Positions 42,936 to 53,010 of a stretch of DNA of 64,000 bases are shown one piece after another. The position numbers and the translations under genes were made by a program. The notes under the pieces are model-generated. The model did not search any database. It was not told the origin of the DNA and worked only from the letters and a program-made list of their open reading frames with translations. Each line of letters opens with the position of its first letter. Within the stretch, counting starts at the first letter, position 1. The DNA is from RUG369 sp050949645. GTDB lineage: Bacteria > Planctomycetota > Planctomycetia > Pirellulales > Thermoguttaceae. Location of the stretch: positions 806,001 to 870,000 of the forward strand of contig JBMNGC010000001.1 of assembly GCA_050949645.1 (NCBI GenBank), in the 5' to 3' direction.

Positions 42936-43751
42936 ATGGCTGAAATTACCGCCGCGATGGTCAAATCGCTCCGCGATAAGACTCAACTCCCCATGATGGA
43001 GTGCAAGAAGGCTCTTCAGCAGGCTGAAGGCGATGAAGAGAAAGCGATCGAGTTCCTTCGCAAGTCTGGTAAGGCAAAGATGACTTCGCGCGCTGGACGT
43101 GAGACCGCCGAGGGACGCGTCGCGATTTATAAGGGATCCAATGGCGCCACCGCAATGGTCAAGATTCTTTGCGAGTCCGCGCCCGTTGCCAGCAATAATC
43201 AGTTTGTTGAGCTCGCCGGCGCGCTTGCGAAGCAACTTGCCGAAGGTCCTGGCGCCGCTACTGCGGAAGAGCTTCTCGCTCAGGGCGACCTTGAGCTCCA
43301 ATACGACGACCTGATGAATAAGATTCGCGAAGTGTTCAAGATCGACGGTCTTCTTCGAGTCGAGGGTTCCGTCGGGACTTACGTCCATCACGACGCGCGT
43401 ATTGGCGTTATCCTCCAAGTCGAAGGAGACAATGAAGAGCTTGCAAATAATATCTGCATGCAGGTCGCCTCGATGAATCCGAGCGCGGTCAATTCTGACG
43501 ACCTTGATCCCGAGCTTCTCAAGAAGGAACACGAGATCGCTGAAGAGCAGACCCGTACTGCGAACGCTGGCAAGCCCGACCATATCATTGCGAATATCGT
43601 CAAAGGGCGTGTCGAGAAAGTTCTTAAGGACATCTGCCTCGAATACCAACCCTATATTGGCGATCCTACGAATTCTAAGACTGTCGGTCAGATCGCCAAA
43701 GAAGGCGGTCTCAAGATCAAGAAGTTCCATCGTTTTGGCGTTGGTCGTTGA
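42936..43751 (+). CDS. tsf: translation elongation factor Ts
   Basis: 271 residues with an AGGAG site 7 bases before the ATG. The EF-Ts N-terminus is present: AAMVKSLRDKTQLPMMECKKAL, EGDEEKAIEFLRKSG, then RETAEGRVAIY (the TDFV-like core region is diverged). The C-terminal part has HDARIGVILQVEG and IVKGRVEKVLKDICLEYQPY. It recycles EF-Tu-GDP. Cotranscribed with rpsB. Confidence 0.97.
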   Translation: MAEITAAMVKSLRDKTQLPMMECKKALQQAEGDEEKAIEFLRKSGKAKMTSRAGRETAEGRVAIYKGSNGATAMVKILCESAPVASNNQFVELAGALAKQLAEGPGAATAEELLAQGDLELQYDDLMNKIREVFKIDGLLRVEGSVGTYVHHDARIGVILQVEGDNEELANNICMQVASMNPSAVNSDDLDPELLKKEHEIAEEQTRTANAGKPDHIIANIVKGRVEKVLKDICLEYQPYIGDPTNSKTVGQIAKEGGLKIKKFHRFGVGR

Positions 43752-43789
43752 TCAACCCTACGACAACCTTGTCAAACGGAACGAAGCAC

Positions 43790-43822
43790 ACGCCAGAGGA
43801 TTAATTTCCGCTGGCGTTTTTC
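43790..43822 (+). terminator. terminator after tsf
   Basis: A 7-bp stem ACGCCAG/CTGGCGT (43790-43796 with 43811-43817) with a 14-base loop and TTTTTCTTT tail. Confidence 0.75.
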
Positions 43823-43990
43823 TTTGAAAACTGACTAACTGCGTAACAATTGCGTGCGTAGCGCTGTTTTGGGCGGTCTTGCGTCGCATTGACAACATTT
43901 GTGATATTTTTCTTACCTCTTTCATGAATGGGCTGACGACCTGCGCGGATGCCGGAACCGTTATAATGAATGCTGCATTTGGAGGTCAGT

Positions 43991-46900
43991 ATGGGTATTT
44001 TGAATGGACGCAATTGGGTAGTGTCGTCTCCGAAAATTCAAAAATTTGTGAACGCCGTCAACGACTCTAAATCAGTTCTCTGCGAAGGCAGCGTCGGCAG
44101 CGCCTATGCTTTTCTTGCTGCGCTCACGCAACTTGAGACGAAACGCCCCGTTCTTTTGGCGGTTCCGAAAGCGGACGACGTTGAAAAGACGGCGCGCGAT
44201 CTCACACTTTTTACCGATTCGCCGATCCTGACCTATCCTCTCATGGAGGATATCGTTTCAAGGGTTGTTCAGACAGTTTCGGTTTCCGACGAAGTTGACG
44301 CCGCAAAGCGTCTTCGCGTCTTGCGGTATTTCGATGAGCGCTCCCAACTTGCGGCGCAGGATAAAGAACACGCCGCTTCGATCGTCGTGACGTCCGCTAG
44401 CGCAATGCTTCAGGCAGTTCCGTCCCCAGAACAGATGGTCAACGACACGCTTAAACTCGCAAATGGAATTGAAATAAAACGCGAGGCGCTTTTGGGTTGG
44501 CTCTCTGATGAACAGTACGTTTGCATGCCAACGGTCAATTCTCAGGGAGAATACGCTGTTCGAAACGACATCGTCGACGTCTTTCCGTTCGGATCGCTCC
44601 GTCCTGTTCGTCTTGAGTTTTGGGGCGATGAAATTTCGTCGATTCGTCTCTTTGGGGTTCGCGATCAACGCCGAATCAAAGAGATCGATTCGATTGTGCT
44701 TTCCAAGACTCACTTCGATGAGGAGATGAAATCGCGTTTTGTCGATCGTTTGCCAGACGACTCCATCGTTATCTTTGCGAATACGTCGTCCTTTATGGAT
44801 GAGGTTAGGAGGACAGACGCGTCCAGGGTTTCAGAAATAATGAACGCCTTGTACCGTTTCCCAACCGTCCACATCGTCGACGTTGCGTCGGGACTTGAAG
44901 TTGCGTCTGAAAGCGTCAATTTGCAATATTCCGATACGGAATGGCTTGAAGGAGACTTTACACATCTTAAACAGACGTTGTACGAACGCGAAGATATTCG
45001 GCAGGCGTTTATCATTTGCGGATCCGACGTCGAGCGCGAGCAGCTTGAGAATGGACTCAAGAACGATAGCCCTGATTTATTCGAACGTCTGACCCTTGTT
45101 GAGGGATCGCTCAGCGCGGGATTCTATTCGCGTGACGACGGTTTTGTTTTCGCATCTACCGACCAGATTTTCGGACGAATGCTTGTCCGGAGGACGTCTG
45201 ATGCGAGTGCAAAGTATCAATTCGGCGCCGACAAAGACTCTTTTTTGGAGCTTGTGCCCGGCAAGGACTTCGTTGTGCACGAGGATCATGGGATTGCCAA
45301 GTATCTTGGGATCGTATCAATTGACGGAATATGGGGACGTCCGGAAGACCACTTCAAGCTTCAGTTCAAGAATCGACATGTGTATGTGCCGGTTTCCAAG
45401 ATTGGCAAGCTTCAGCGCTATGTTGGCGTTGGGAAGGGGATGACAGCGGTTCATCTTTCGACGTACGACCCAAAGGGCGCGACGTGGAATAAAAAGAAGG
45501 GCGAAGTTTGGGCTAAGGTTTGGGAGCAGGCGCAAAACAAGCTGGCGCTGCAGGCTACTCGTGAAATGACCAAAGGTTTTGCCTTTAAGCCGGACGGCGA
45601 CGATCAACTGGCGTTTGAGTCGCTGTTTCCGTTTCGTGAAACGGACGACCAGCTCAAGGCAATTGCCGAGGTAAAGGAGGACATGGAAGGCGAACGCCCA
45701 ATGGATCGTCTTCTTTGCGGCGACGTCGGGTTCGGCAAGACAGAGGTTGCGTTCCGAGCAGCCTTCAAAGCGTCCATGTCGGGCGCGCAGACCGCGATGC
45801 TTGTTCCAACGACCGTTCTGGTCGAGCAGCACTATCAGGCGCTTCGTGAGAGGACGGAGTCCTTTCCTATCAACATAGCAAGACTGTCGCGCTATTCTCC
45901 TCCAGAGGAACAGAAAACTATCCTCAAAAAGCTCGCAATGGGAGGCATTGACGTCGTTGTTGGTACTCATCGACTTCTTTCTTCAGACGTCGAGTTCCAC
46001 AATCTGCAACTTATTATCGTTGACGAGGAACAGAGGTTTGGAGTGAGGCAGAAAGAGGAGCGTTTGCAGGAGAAGTATCCGACGGTTGACTTCCTAACAA
46101 TGACCGCGACTCCAATTCCGCGAACTCTCTATATGGGGTTGCTGGGCGTTCGCGATATCTCAAGGCTTGATACTCCGCCGGCGGATCGACTTCCCCCTAT
46201 TACAAAAGTCGTAAGATTTAACTCCGGTTTCATTCGCGCGGCGATTATGCGCGAGCTCGCACGCAATGGACAGGTTTATTTTTTACACAACAACATTAGC
46301 GAGATCGGATCAATCGTCGCACAACTTGAAGAAATCGTTCCCGAGGCGCGCGTCCGCGCCGGGCACGCGAAGATGACGACTGGTAGGTTGGCGCGCGTGA
46401 TGAGCGATTTCGTTTCCCATAAGTTTGACGTTCTTGTCAGTACGACGATTGTGGAAAACGGACTTGATATCACAAACGCCAACACAATACTGATTAATCA
46501 TGCAAATAGATTCGGGCTTGCGCAACTTCATCAGCTTCGAGGACGCGTCGGACGTACAAATAAGCAGGCGTATTGCTACTTGCTGCTCGATCCCAAGGCG
46601 GTGTTGAAGACAGTACAGAATTTGCGATTGTCTGCAGTTCAGGATTATGCCTCCTTAGGCGCGGGGTATCAGATTGCGCTCCGTGACCTGGAAATTCGCG
46701 GGGCAGGTAATATCCTCGGGAAAGAGCAGAGTGGGCATATCAATGAGGTTGGCTTTGAGATGTACTGCAAGATGTTCGCCGAAGCCGTTCGCCTACTCAA
46801 CAATGAGCCCCAAAAACTCCATATCAGCGTCGAGGTCTGCTTGCCAGTTATATCCGGCTTGAGTTCAGACTATATCGAAGACGAAATCTCCCGAAACGAT

Positions 46901-47485
46901 TTTTATAGACGCTTCGACCGCGTCGAAACTCTAGAAGAGGCCGACGAATTACGCGACGAGCTCAAGGATCGTTTTGGCAAGCTGCCAATAACTGCTGAGA
47001 ACGTGTGTCTATTGAGCAAAATCCGCGTTGTCGCCTTTAATTTCCGAGTTAAAAGACTTGGGATCGTTCAAGTCAAAGGCTTTGCTAGGAGATTGAGCGT
47101 TCAGTACTTGGATCCCACGAGAATGACTGTGCTCCAGACGCTCCTGCAAAAAAAAGGAATTGAGATTTCATTCCATGATGAAAAGAACGAGGCATATATC
47201 GACTTGCCTCGCGATCTTTTTGGCTCTGACTTCAATCCTAAATCAAAGGCGCTGCTCGAATACGTCCTTGGCCTCTTCAATTACACTCAGAAGGAGCTCG
47301 ATAGAGCGTCTGGACGGGAGGCTGCTGAGAATGCTTACCGCCAGATTAGAACTTCTGCCGCCGCCCAGTCTGTTAAGCAGAAGGAGGAACAGAATGAAGC
47401 GCCCCTCAAAGCGCGACTCCGTCAGATGAAACAGGCTCAGGACCGTCAGAGCGCCGATAATTGTGAGAAAAAAAGAGGGACCTAG
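43991..47485 (+). CDS. mfd: transcription-repair coupling factor Mfd
   Basis: 1164 residues. ATG 43991 follows GGAGGT; the ATG at 43970 has no such site and would start inside it. Domains in order: UvrB-like region (about 1-330), CarD/RID RNA-polymerase-binding region (about 415-520, HEDHGIAKYLGI), RecG-like helicase with Walker A GDVGFGKT (577-584) and DEEQ (about 677-680), helicase C QLRGRVGR (about 847-854), and TRCF domain 7 to about 1100. It removes stalled RNA polymerase and recruits UvrA. A TATAAT at 43962-43967 may be the -10 element. It looks complete. Confidence 0.97.
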   Translation: MGILNGRNWVVSSPKIQKFVNAVNDSKSVLCEGSVGSAYAFLAALTQLETKRPVLLAVPKADDVEKTARDLTLFTDSPILTYPLMEDIVSRVVQTVSVSDEVDAAKRLRVLRYFDERSQLAAQDKEHAASIVVTSASAMLQAVPSPEQMVNDTLKLANGIEIKREALLGWLSDEQYVCMPTVNSQGEYAVRNDIVDVFPFGSLRPVRLEFWGDEISSIRLFGVRDQRRIKEIDSIVLSKTHFDEEMKSRFVDRLPDDSIVIFANTSSFMDEVRRTDASRVSEIMNALYRFPTVHIVDVASGLEVASESVNLQYSDTEWLEGDFTHLKQTLYEREDIRQAFIICGSDVEREQLENGLKNDSPDLFERLTLVEGSLSAGFYSRDDGFVFASTDQIFGRMLVRRTSDASAKYQFGADKDSFLELVPGKDFVVHEDHGIAKYLGIVSIDGIWGRPEDHFKLQFKNRHVYVPVSKIGKLQRYVGVGKGMTAVHLSTYDPKGATWNKKKGEVWAKVWEQAQNKLALQATREMTKGFAFKPDGDDQLAFESLFPFRETDDQLKAIAEVKEDMEGERPMDRLLCGDVGFGKTEVAFRAAFKASMSGAQTAMLVPTTVLVEQHYQALRERTESFPINIARLSRYSPPEEQKTILKKLAMGGIDVVVGTHRLLSSDVEFHNLQLIIVDEEQRFGVRQKEERLQEKYPTVDFLTMTATPIPRTLYMGLLGVRDISRLDTPPADRLPPITKVVRFNSGFIRAAIMRELARNGQVYFLHNNISEIGSIVAQLEEIVPEARVRAGHAKMTTGRLARVMSDFVSHKFDVLVSTTIVENGLDITNANTILINHANRFGLAQLHQLRGRVGRTNKQAYCYLLLDPKAVLKTVQNLRLSAVQDYASLGAGYQIALRDLEIRGAGNILGKEQSGHINEVGFEMYCKMFAEAVRLLNNEPQKLHISVEVCLPVISGLSSDYIEDEISRNDFYRRFDRVETLEEADELRDELKDRFGKLPITAENVCLLSKIRVVAFNFRVKRLGIVQVKGFARRLSVQYLDPTRMTVLQTLLQKKGIEISFHDEKNEAYIDLPRDLFGSDFNPKSKALLEYVLGLFNYTQKELDRASGREAAENAYRQIRTSAAAQSVKQKEEQNEAPLKARLRQMKQAQDRQSADNCEKKRGT

Positions 47486-47970
47486 AGACTCCTTTTCATA
47501 GCTGATCCAAATATGGTCAGGAGTTCCACGGTCCCGTCTTCGGGAAGACCGTTAGACTAAATTGTGATCTCCGTGAAATTGTTTTAACATTAAGCAAAAG
47601 GAACGGCTCAGCTAATAGAGACTGCTCCTTCTGGGCGTTATGTTCGAGGCTTCTTAATTACCGCCGCGTGGCGTAGGAGGTTTGCAGAACACACGAATGA
47701 GCAAAGTGCAAGGCGTCAATTTGGACGCCGACCATTCAAAGCAAGCCTTCAGCTTTTTGAAATCCTTGACGTCAGCGTTGAACCGCGCGACTGCGGCAGA
47801 TTTCTTGAATATGCGCGACAACGGCGCTCATGGACGAGCACCGAAGTTTTATGCCTGCCATTGCTTGAGCCTGATTAAATTACAACAGATCCGCCGAGGG
47901 CGATATCAACCATGGAGGAACCAGGTCTGATATGCCATAGGCGTCTGTTCTTTTCGTGGACAGGCGTCCA
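47486..47970. other. 485-base gap between convergent genes
   Basis: A hairpin (47528-47552; ACGGT with inner CCCG and CGGG) lies about 43 bases past the mfd stop but has no T-run. An open frame at 47697-47930 has no acceptable ribosome binding site spacing and no recognisable domain. Nothing else was seen. Confidence 0.4.
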
Positions 47971-50274
47971 CTAATATTCGATGAGGATGGTTGCTTTGCC
48001 ATCAGAGGGGAACTGGAAGAAGAGCGTATGCGTTTCTTCATCCCAGCGGAACTCCTCAACTTCGGCTCCGTCAACTAGAACGCTTTTCGGTTTGTGCGCA
48101 AGTAGGACAAGCGAGCTTGCGACGATTTCTGCAACCGACGTCGTTTCGATTTCAACCGTCCTTTCATCCTTCTCGTGAAGCGACTCGATTCGGCAGCTTG
48201 ACGCTAGAATAGAAGGCGCAGAAGCTGTAACGCGGTCAAGGTCGAGCAACCAGGCTCTTTCGCCGCAGTTAACAACGACTTCATGCTCGATACTGAGAGT
48301 CGGATCGAAAAGATTGACGAAGCGTCCTTTCAGGGTCAACGGCTCGTTGGAGATTGACTCTGTTAATGTTGCCGCCAGAAGGTACGGACCGCGTCGTTTG
48401 AGAAAGTAGTTGCGTTCGATATAATCCAAACCCGTTTCCACAGCGGCGTCGTAGACGAGATTGCGATATTCGTCGGCATTGGCGGAGGATCGTCCGAAAT
48501 AGCTTGGTCGTTTTCGTTCCAGGTAGACGAATCCCTTGCCGAAAGGGTATTTACCGGACGCCTGTTCAGGGGCAAGTCCGAAGCTTGTCAGGAAATGATC
48601 GCCTGGAGTTTCAATGCTCGGTTCCGAGGTATTCCACCAGTCCTTCGCGTTGTTATACGCGTCGAGACGCGAATCGACGAAGATCAGCGCGCCGCCGCGC
48701 GAGACCCAGTCGGCAAGCGTTGCGTGAAGACCGGGAGAGGACGGTTTTTGGAAGTCGTAGCTTAGAACAAGAATCTTGTAGTGATCAAGATAGCCTGGGG
48801 TTCGCAGGACGTTGTCGAGGACGGGAATGTCGACAGGGACGCCGTGCTTAATTAGGGGAAATGTCAGGCTGGTGAAGTCGGAAAGGGACTGCAATTCGGC
48901 GACCGTTGGACGCATCGGGTCGGAAGGGTCATTGACTCCGCATTCAGCCGCCGTCGGATTAGCGCGTTGGTACATCGTGGAGTCTGCCAGCAAAACGCCA
49001 ATACCTTCGGTTGCGCCAGAGCGCGCATCAGGCTTAGACGCGTCGGAATTGACCTCGGACGCGTCAAGCCATTGAACCTCAGGTTGATCCATATCGCGAA
49101 GTTGCTGGAAGACCAGCGAGAGGGTCGTTGCGTAATCTTGGGGTATTCGCGTTGCGTCAGGACTGCCCGACGGGTAGAGCCCAAGGAACACGCGGCTTGG
49201 CCAAGGCGCGACTTCATAATAATGCGTTTCAGAGCGCATGAACGAGGAGACGAGCGTGCAGAGGTAATTCGTTTTATAGTCGTCCCAGCTATACCCGGGG
49301 TTATCCTCGACGGGGTCGTTTAGAAAGTAGACGCGTTTTCCGGTTCCTCGCATCATCTCCTGCATAACGCCATACTCGAGCATCCCCACCTCGAAGGTTC
49401 GTTCCCCGAAAGCTCCGTTGTAGAAGTTGCCGAATCGCGCGGTGCCCGTCCAAGTCTGGACAATGATACCGTCGACGCCAGGGAGATCGAGGAGCGACGA
49501 TTCTGGACTGACCATTTGAATCTGGGCGTAACTCACAAGACTGTGCGTCGCGACATACAACTTGAGGGGGCGGTTGTATGTTTTGAGCGAATACTCCTTA
49601 AGCGCCGTTCCGACGCGGTCGAGCGCGCGGCGATAAAGATATTGCTTGAGCTTCGACGCTCGGTACTGCGCGTCGCAAGAGGAGTCTGGGCGGATCCAAT
49701 CTTCGTTATAAAAAATTTGCCATTCCCGCTTGAAAGAATCGCCGAAGCCGGTGAACGCCCAAAATTCTGGTTCCTCAAGATATATTTCGTCTATGCCTGC
49801 GTCAATGAGCTTGCGCAGTCGCATTGTCAGGTAGTCTGTAAAAGAAACGCTAGGGGACAGGTACGGGATTTGTGGCCCATGGAGCATTGGCGAACCATCG
49901 GCTAGAACTTGAGCATCGTCCCAGTGATCGACGCCGTCTGCCTTGCCGTAGAGATATTCCTGATATTCGCCCCAGGCGATTCCAGTCATGATTGCTATTT
50001 TTGAGCCGCTCTTTTCGCGCCATTCGGGAAGCGATTCGAGAACCGCGTCGGAGGTCCCATAGACCATAACAACATCAGTCTTAACGTCGAAACGAGGATC
50101 ATATCTTCCCGCCTGCTGATAGGAAGTTAGTCCCAGCGCGCGATTAGTGATCAGATTAGGGGCGGGATTGCTATCCGGATGCTCAGCGAAAGCGAGCGGC
50201 GCAAAATAAAAAGCGCCGACGAGACATAGAAGCGACAATACAAAGAAACGGTGATATTGTTTGTGATTTTTCAT
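47971..50274 (-). CDS. secreted glycosidase-like protein with amidotransferase-like domain
   Basis: 767 residues with a signal peptide (hydrophobic segment to about residue 30, AFAEHP). The N-terminal half (about 60-400) resembles a TIM-barrel hydrolase: EIYLEEPEFWAFTGFGDSF near 172 contains paired acidic residues where a catalytic Glu could sit. A middle domain (about 480-580) reads like the glutaminase-like fold of GH42-type enzymes, with YKILVLSYDFQKPSSPGLH and LADWVSRGGALIFVDSRL. The C-terminus is a beta-sandwich. No known family was named with confidence. It is a lone leftward gene. Confidence 0.5.
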   Translation of the reverse strand: MKNHKQYHRFFVLSLLCLVGAFYFAPLAFAEHPDSNPAPNLITNRALGLTSYQQAGRYDPRFDVKTDVVMVYGTSDAVLESLPEWREKSGSKIAIMTGIAWGEYQEYLYGKADGVDHWDDAQVLADGSPMLHGPQIPYLSPSVSFTDYLTMRLRKLIDAGIDEIYLEEPEFWAFTGFGDSFKREWQIFYNEDWIRPDSSCDAQYRASKLKQYLYRRALDRVGTALKEYSLKTYNRPLKLYVATHSLVSYAQIQMVSPESSLLDLPGVDGIIVQTWTGTARFGNFYNGAFGERTFEVGMLEYGVMQEMMRGTGKRVYFLNDPVEDNPGYSWDDYKTNYLCTLVSSFMRSETHYYEVAPWPSRVFLGLYPSGSPDATRIPQDYATTLSLVFQQLRDMDQPEVQWLDASEVNSDASKPDARSGATEGIGVLLADSTMYQRANPTAAECGVNDPSDPMRPTVAELQSLSDFTSLTFPLIKHGVPVDIPVLDNVLRTPGYLDHYKILVLSYDFQKPSSPGLHATLADWVSRGGALIFVDSRLDAYNNAKDWWNTSEPSIETPGDHFLTSFGLAPEQASGKYPFGKGFVYLERKRPSYFGRSSANADEYRNLVYDAAVETGLDYIERNYFLKRRGPYLLAATLTESISNEPLTLKGRFVNLFDPTLSIEHEVVVNCGERAWLLDLDRVTASAPSILASSCRIESLHEKDERTVEIETTSVAEIVASSLVLLAHKPKSVLVDGAEVEEFRWDEETHTLFFQFPSDGKATILIEY

Positions 50275-50775
50275 AGCTAAGGCCGCTTAGGTAAAAATGC
50301 AACGCGATGCGTTTGTCAATTGACTCTGCTAAACAACCTTCATGATAAGTAAAATTTGCCGGATTTCAATGCTTGCCAATCTTCTTGCCTTCTATTGCTA
50401 AACCGCGTACATCAGCCTCTCACAAGGCCTTAGACTGACCGCCTAAGCGGCGACTGACGCGGTCATTGTACATGAAAAATGACGCCGGACGACCAGAATA
50501 AACAGAAATATATACGGTCAAATACTCTATTTCAATAATGGAACCGGCGGAGTCGAATCTCCCTTGACGTTGTGAAGACAGTTGCAATCGGCAATAGACG
50601 CCAGACGATTGAGACAATTGCGTTTTGCGTTGAATCTCTGTGCTCCGAAGGATTTCTCAACTGACAAAGATCGAGTCATAAAAAACCGTCGACCGAAAAA
50701 TATTCGGTCGACGGTTTACCTTCTTTGGCGTTTCGGGTCTTTAGAAAAAGACCGTTCTAATCCACGCAAAAAGTA
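50275..50775. other. 501-base intergenic region
   Basis: Apart from the terminator at 50683-50717, nothing recognisable. Short open frames here lack coding character. Confidence 0.5.
50683..50717 (-). terminator. terminator of the amidotransferase-like gene (minus strand)
   Basis: A 15-bp perfect stem (50683-50697 with 50703-50717) with loop AAATA, followed on the minus strand by a T-run (complement of the A residues before 50684). Confidence 0.93.
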
Positions 50776-51669
50776 TTACAGGAGGGAGTCGCGTTTTACG
50801 GACGTTTTGACGCCACGCGGTTTCCTTATCTTTTTTGCCGTTTCCTTCACGTGAGGCTTCACAGCAAGAACATTGCGACCCGTTTTTTTGTAGGCTATGA
50901 CGCCATTGATAAATTCGACGAAGATCTGGCGATCGAGGTGAGTTGCAGAATCTTTCATCTCGGGGTGGAATTGCACGCCGAATGCAAACCAGTCTTCGAA
51001 AGTTGATTCGATCGCCTCAATGACGCTATCGCTATTATTCAGGTCAGAATTTTTACCATTGGAGAGACCGGGGCAACGCGCTGAAACAATGAATCCGGGC
51101 GCGACGTCATCGACCGCCATATGGTGGCGACTGTTGACGCGAACTTCGTTATCACCGTAGACGGAATAAAGCAGCGTTCCCTTCTCTATAATGACTCGGT
51201 GACGAAGCGAAAAATTACACTGAGAGTTGTAGTGAGGGAGAGCGCGTGGAAGGTCTTCAGGAATGTGAAGAAAGAGCAAACCTCCCTGGGAAACGTTGAG
51301 AAGCTGCATCCCAACTCCAATTCCCATGACAGGCAGGCGGCGTTTCGCGGCTTCGGCAATGAGAGCGCGGTCAAACAGTTCTCGTCGCTTCGGCATTTCG
51401 TCAACTGAATGGTGCCGCTTAAAACCGTCAGTGTCGGGATCGAGGTCAGGACCACCGGTGAAGAGAAGACCATCGAGCGGCGCAAGCATACTGGGGATCA
51501 GATCGTAATCGTGTTTGTCGACGGGCGGAAGAAGAACCGGAATTCCACCAGCCTGAACGATGGCGTCAGTATAGTCGGACGAGACGAAATGAAACTCGGG
51601 CACGCCATGCAGCGCCGGCTTGTTACCAAGATTAATGCCAATAAGCGGACGGTAAGAAGGCAAATTCAT
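50776..51669 (-). CDS. class I glutamine amidotransferase-like protein (peptidase C26/PuuD family), nucleophile Cys missing
   Basis: 297 residues; GAGGAG lies upstream of ATG 51669. The fold is that of gamma-glutamyl-GABA hydrolase PuuD: RPLIGINLG, DGLLFTGGPDLDP near 66, LPVMGIGVGMQLLNVSQGG near 112-130 and FGVQFHPEM near 240. In active members the nucleophile elbow reads G-I-C-R-G; here it is G-I-G-V-G, with Gly118 in place of Cys. The His-Glu pair of the triad is kept. The protein is therefore probably not a normal amidohydrolase and may bind a ligand or partner instead. A basic Lys-rich tail (about 265-297) is an addition. Confidence 0.8.
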   Translation of the reverse strand: MNLPSYRPLIGINLGNKPALHGVPEFHFVSSDYTDAIVQAGGIPVLLPPVDKHDYDLIPSMLAPLDGLLFTGGPDLDPDTDGFKRHHSVDEMPKRRELFDRALIAEAAKRRLPVMGIGVGMQLLNVSQGGLLFLHIPEDLPRALPHYNSQCNFSLRHRVIIEKGTLLYSVYGDNEVRVNSRHHMAVDDVAPGFIVSARCPGLSNGKNSDLNNSDSVIEAIESTFEDWFAFGVQFHPEMKDSATHLDRQIFVEFINGVIAYKKTGRNVLAVKPHVKETAKKIRKPRGVKTSVKRDSLL

Positions 51670-53010
51670 GTATTAAGCACTCCTCAAATAGGAAACGCTA
51701 GCCCTCATTCGCCTGTTAGAACCATTTAAAAAAACTTCCTGTCGTGACAAAATGATAAAAAGTTGGAACTTCCAATCCCAATTTTTCATACCAAGTATAG
51801 GGAGTCTATAACAGGAGAGTGAGAAGACAGGAATATGTTCTGTCATTCACGAAGCGCCGGAGTCAGCTCAAAACGGTGAAGGCGATGGGACGCCAGTCCC
51901 GAGGTCGACGCAAGTGAAAAGAAGCATTTCGCATGCTCGACATGGTTTTGCGTTCAAAGTTGCCGTTTTCGACGCGCTCTGTCGCCAGAGATTTATTTAT
52001 GATGGAACAGGTGTAGGGGCTGGGCTACAAACCGTTGTATATGAATATGCGGTGGACAACGGTTTTGCGTTCCCTTGGTTTATAGGGGGCGATCTCAAGT
52101 TCCGTATTGTCAACGCGGCGTGCGCGCCAACAGGAACGATCGATCTTTCTGAACCCGCGTGATTAAAACAATCGCTTCAGTATTCCGAAGCCCAGAATGC
52201 AAGTATCGGGCATTCTACACTGACTTAATCCCGATACAAGCAAAAAGTTCTATTTGGCCAAAAATTTTCTAAAGGTACTAAATAGCGGTTTCACTAGTAC
52301 TTACATATTATCTAGAATGTGTATTCTTCTTGTTTTAACGTCGTTTTAGCCTCAAAATCGGTATCTCCTTCTTCCTTTTTGTTATGGTTGACGTCAATTT
52401 GGAAAAGCTTTCCGGAAAGAACGCTCACTGACGCTAAAAGGTGGGCCGCTCTCCTGAGTGTTGAGGAATGGCGTCTGGTGGACGGATTCAATAGATTCCG
52501 AAAGCTTGAGTTCCTCCTAATGAACTATAGAGAAGAACGCCGCGTTACTGTTGGCTTCTCAGTTCCCCTGACGACGGCGTGCAAAAGCTCCTCATTCATC
52601 TTCTGCTCATTTCAGAGGGAGGAGGAGAAAGCGCCGAGCATTCTCACGAAGACAGGGCCGTTGAGCACGGATGCGCATGAAGGCCTCGTCATTCAATGAC
52701 GGCGATCATTTTCCTGCGTTGTTATTGAGATTCCTCCTTTAAGCTCTCAACGTTTTCAAATTAGAACACGCGTATGTCGCTTTTCTCCACGACAATAGTG
52801 GAGATGGTAACGAAAAAATGCAATAGCAAGTATTTCATCAAGCGCTCCTGCAATTGCAGTCGACCAAACTCCTTTTTACAGATTCGCTGATGGCTCGGCG
52901 TCTAGGCGTCATAATAATATATTGTAGAATGAGCCGACACTGATTTTAGCAGGGGAAGCTCTCCCCCGTCGGCTTAATCCGCCGGACGGTTAGACGTAAA
53001 AGGTTTGTGC
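51670..53010. other. 1.3-kb gene-poor region
   Basis: No recognised gene. It holds a near-palindrome GACAGGAATATGTTCTGTC (51826-51845 area), a small GGGAC-GCCA-GTCCC hairpin (51887-51900), one weak candidate gene (51914-52162) and AT-rich sequence around 52240-52320. Codon patterns in the other open frames look random. It may be a regulatory or decayed region. Confidence 0.4.
51914..52162 (+). CDS. possible small protein, unrecognised
   Basis: An 82-residue frame starting at GTG 51914, with GAGGT 8 bases ahead. The translation is hydrophobic-aromatic (AVFDALCRQRFIYDG, VVYEYAVDNGFAFPW) without a recognisable domain, signal or membrane helix. It is isolated in a gene-poor stretch, so it may be chance or a remnant. 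Confidence 0.2.
   Translation: MKRSISHARHGFAFKVAVFDALCRQRFIYDGTGVGAGLQTVVYEYAVDNGFAFPWFIGGDLKFRIVNAACAPTGTIDLSEPA

Noticed and set aside
42759..43730. Leftward 323-codon open frame across tsf
   Set aside because: Antisense to an unmistakable EF-Ts gene.
47697..47930. Small open frame after mfd
   Set aside because: AGGAGG is either 1 or 16 bases from the possible starts, and no domain is recognisable.
52319..52699. 126-codon open frame in the gene-poor region
   Set aside because: No ribosome binding site and no recognisable domain; codon pattern looks random.
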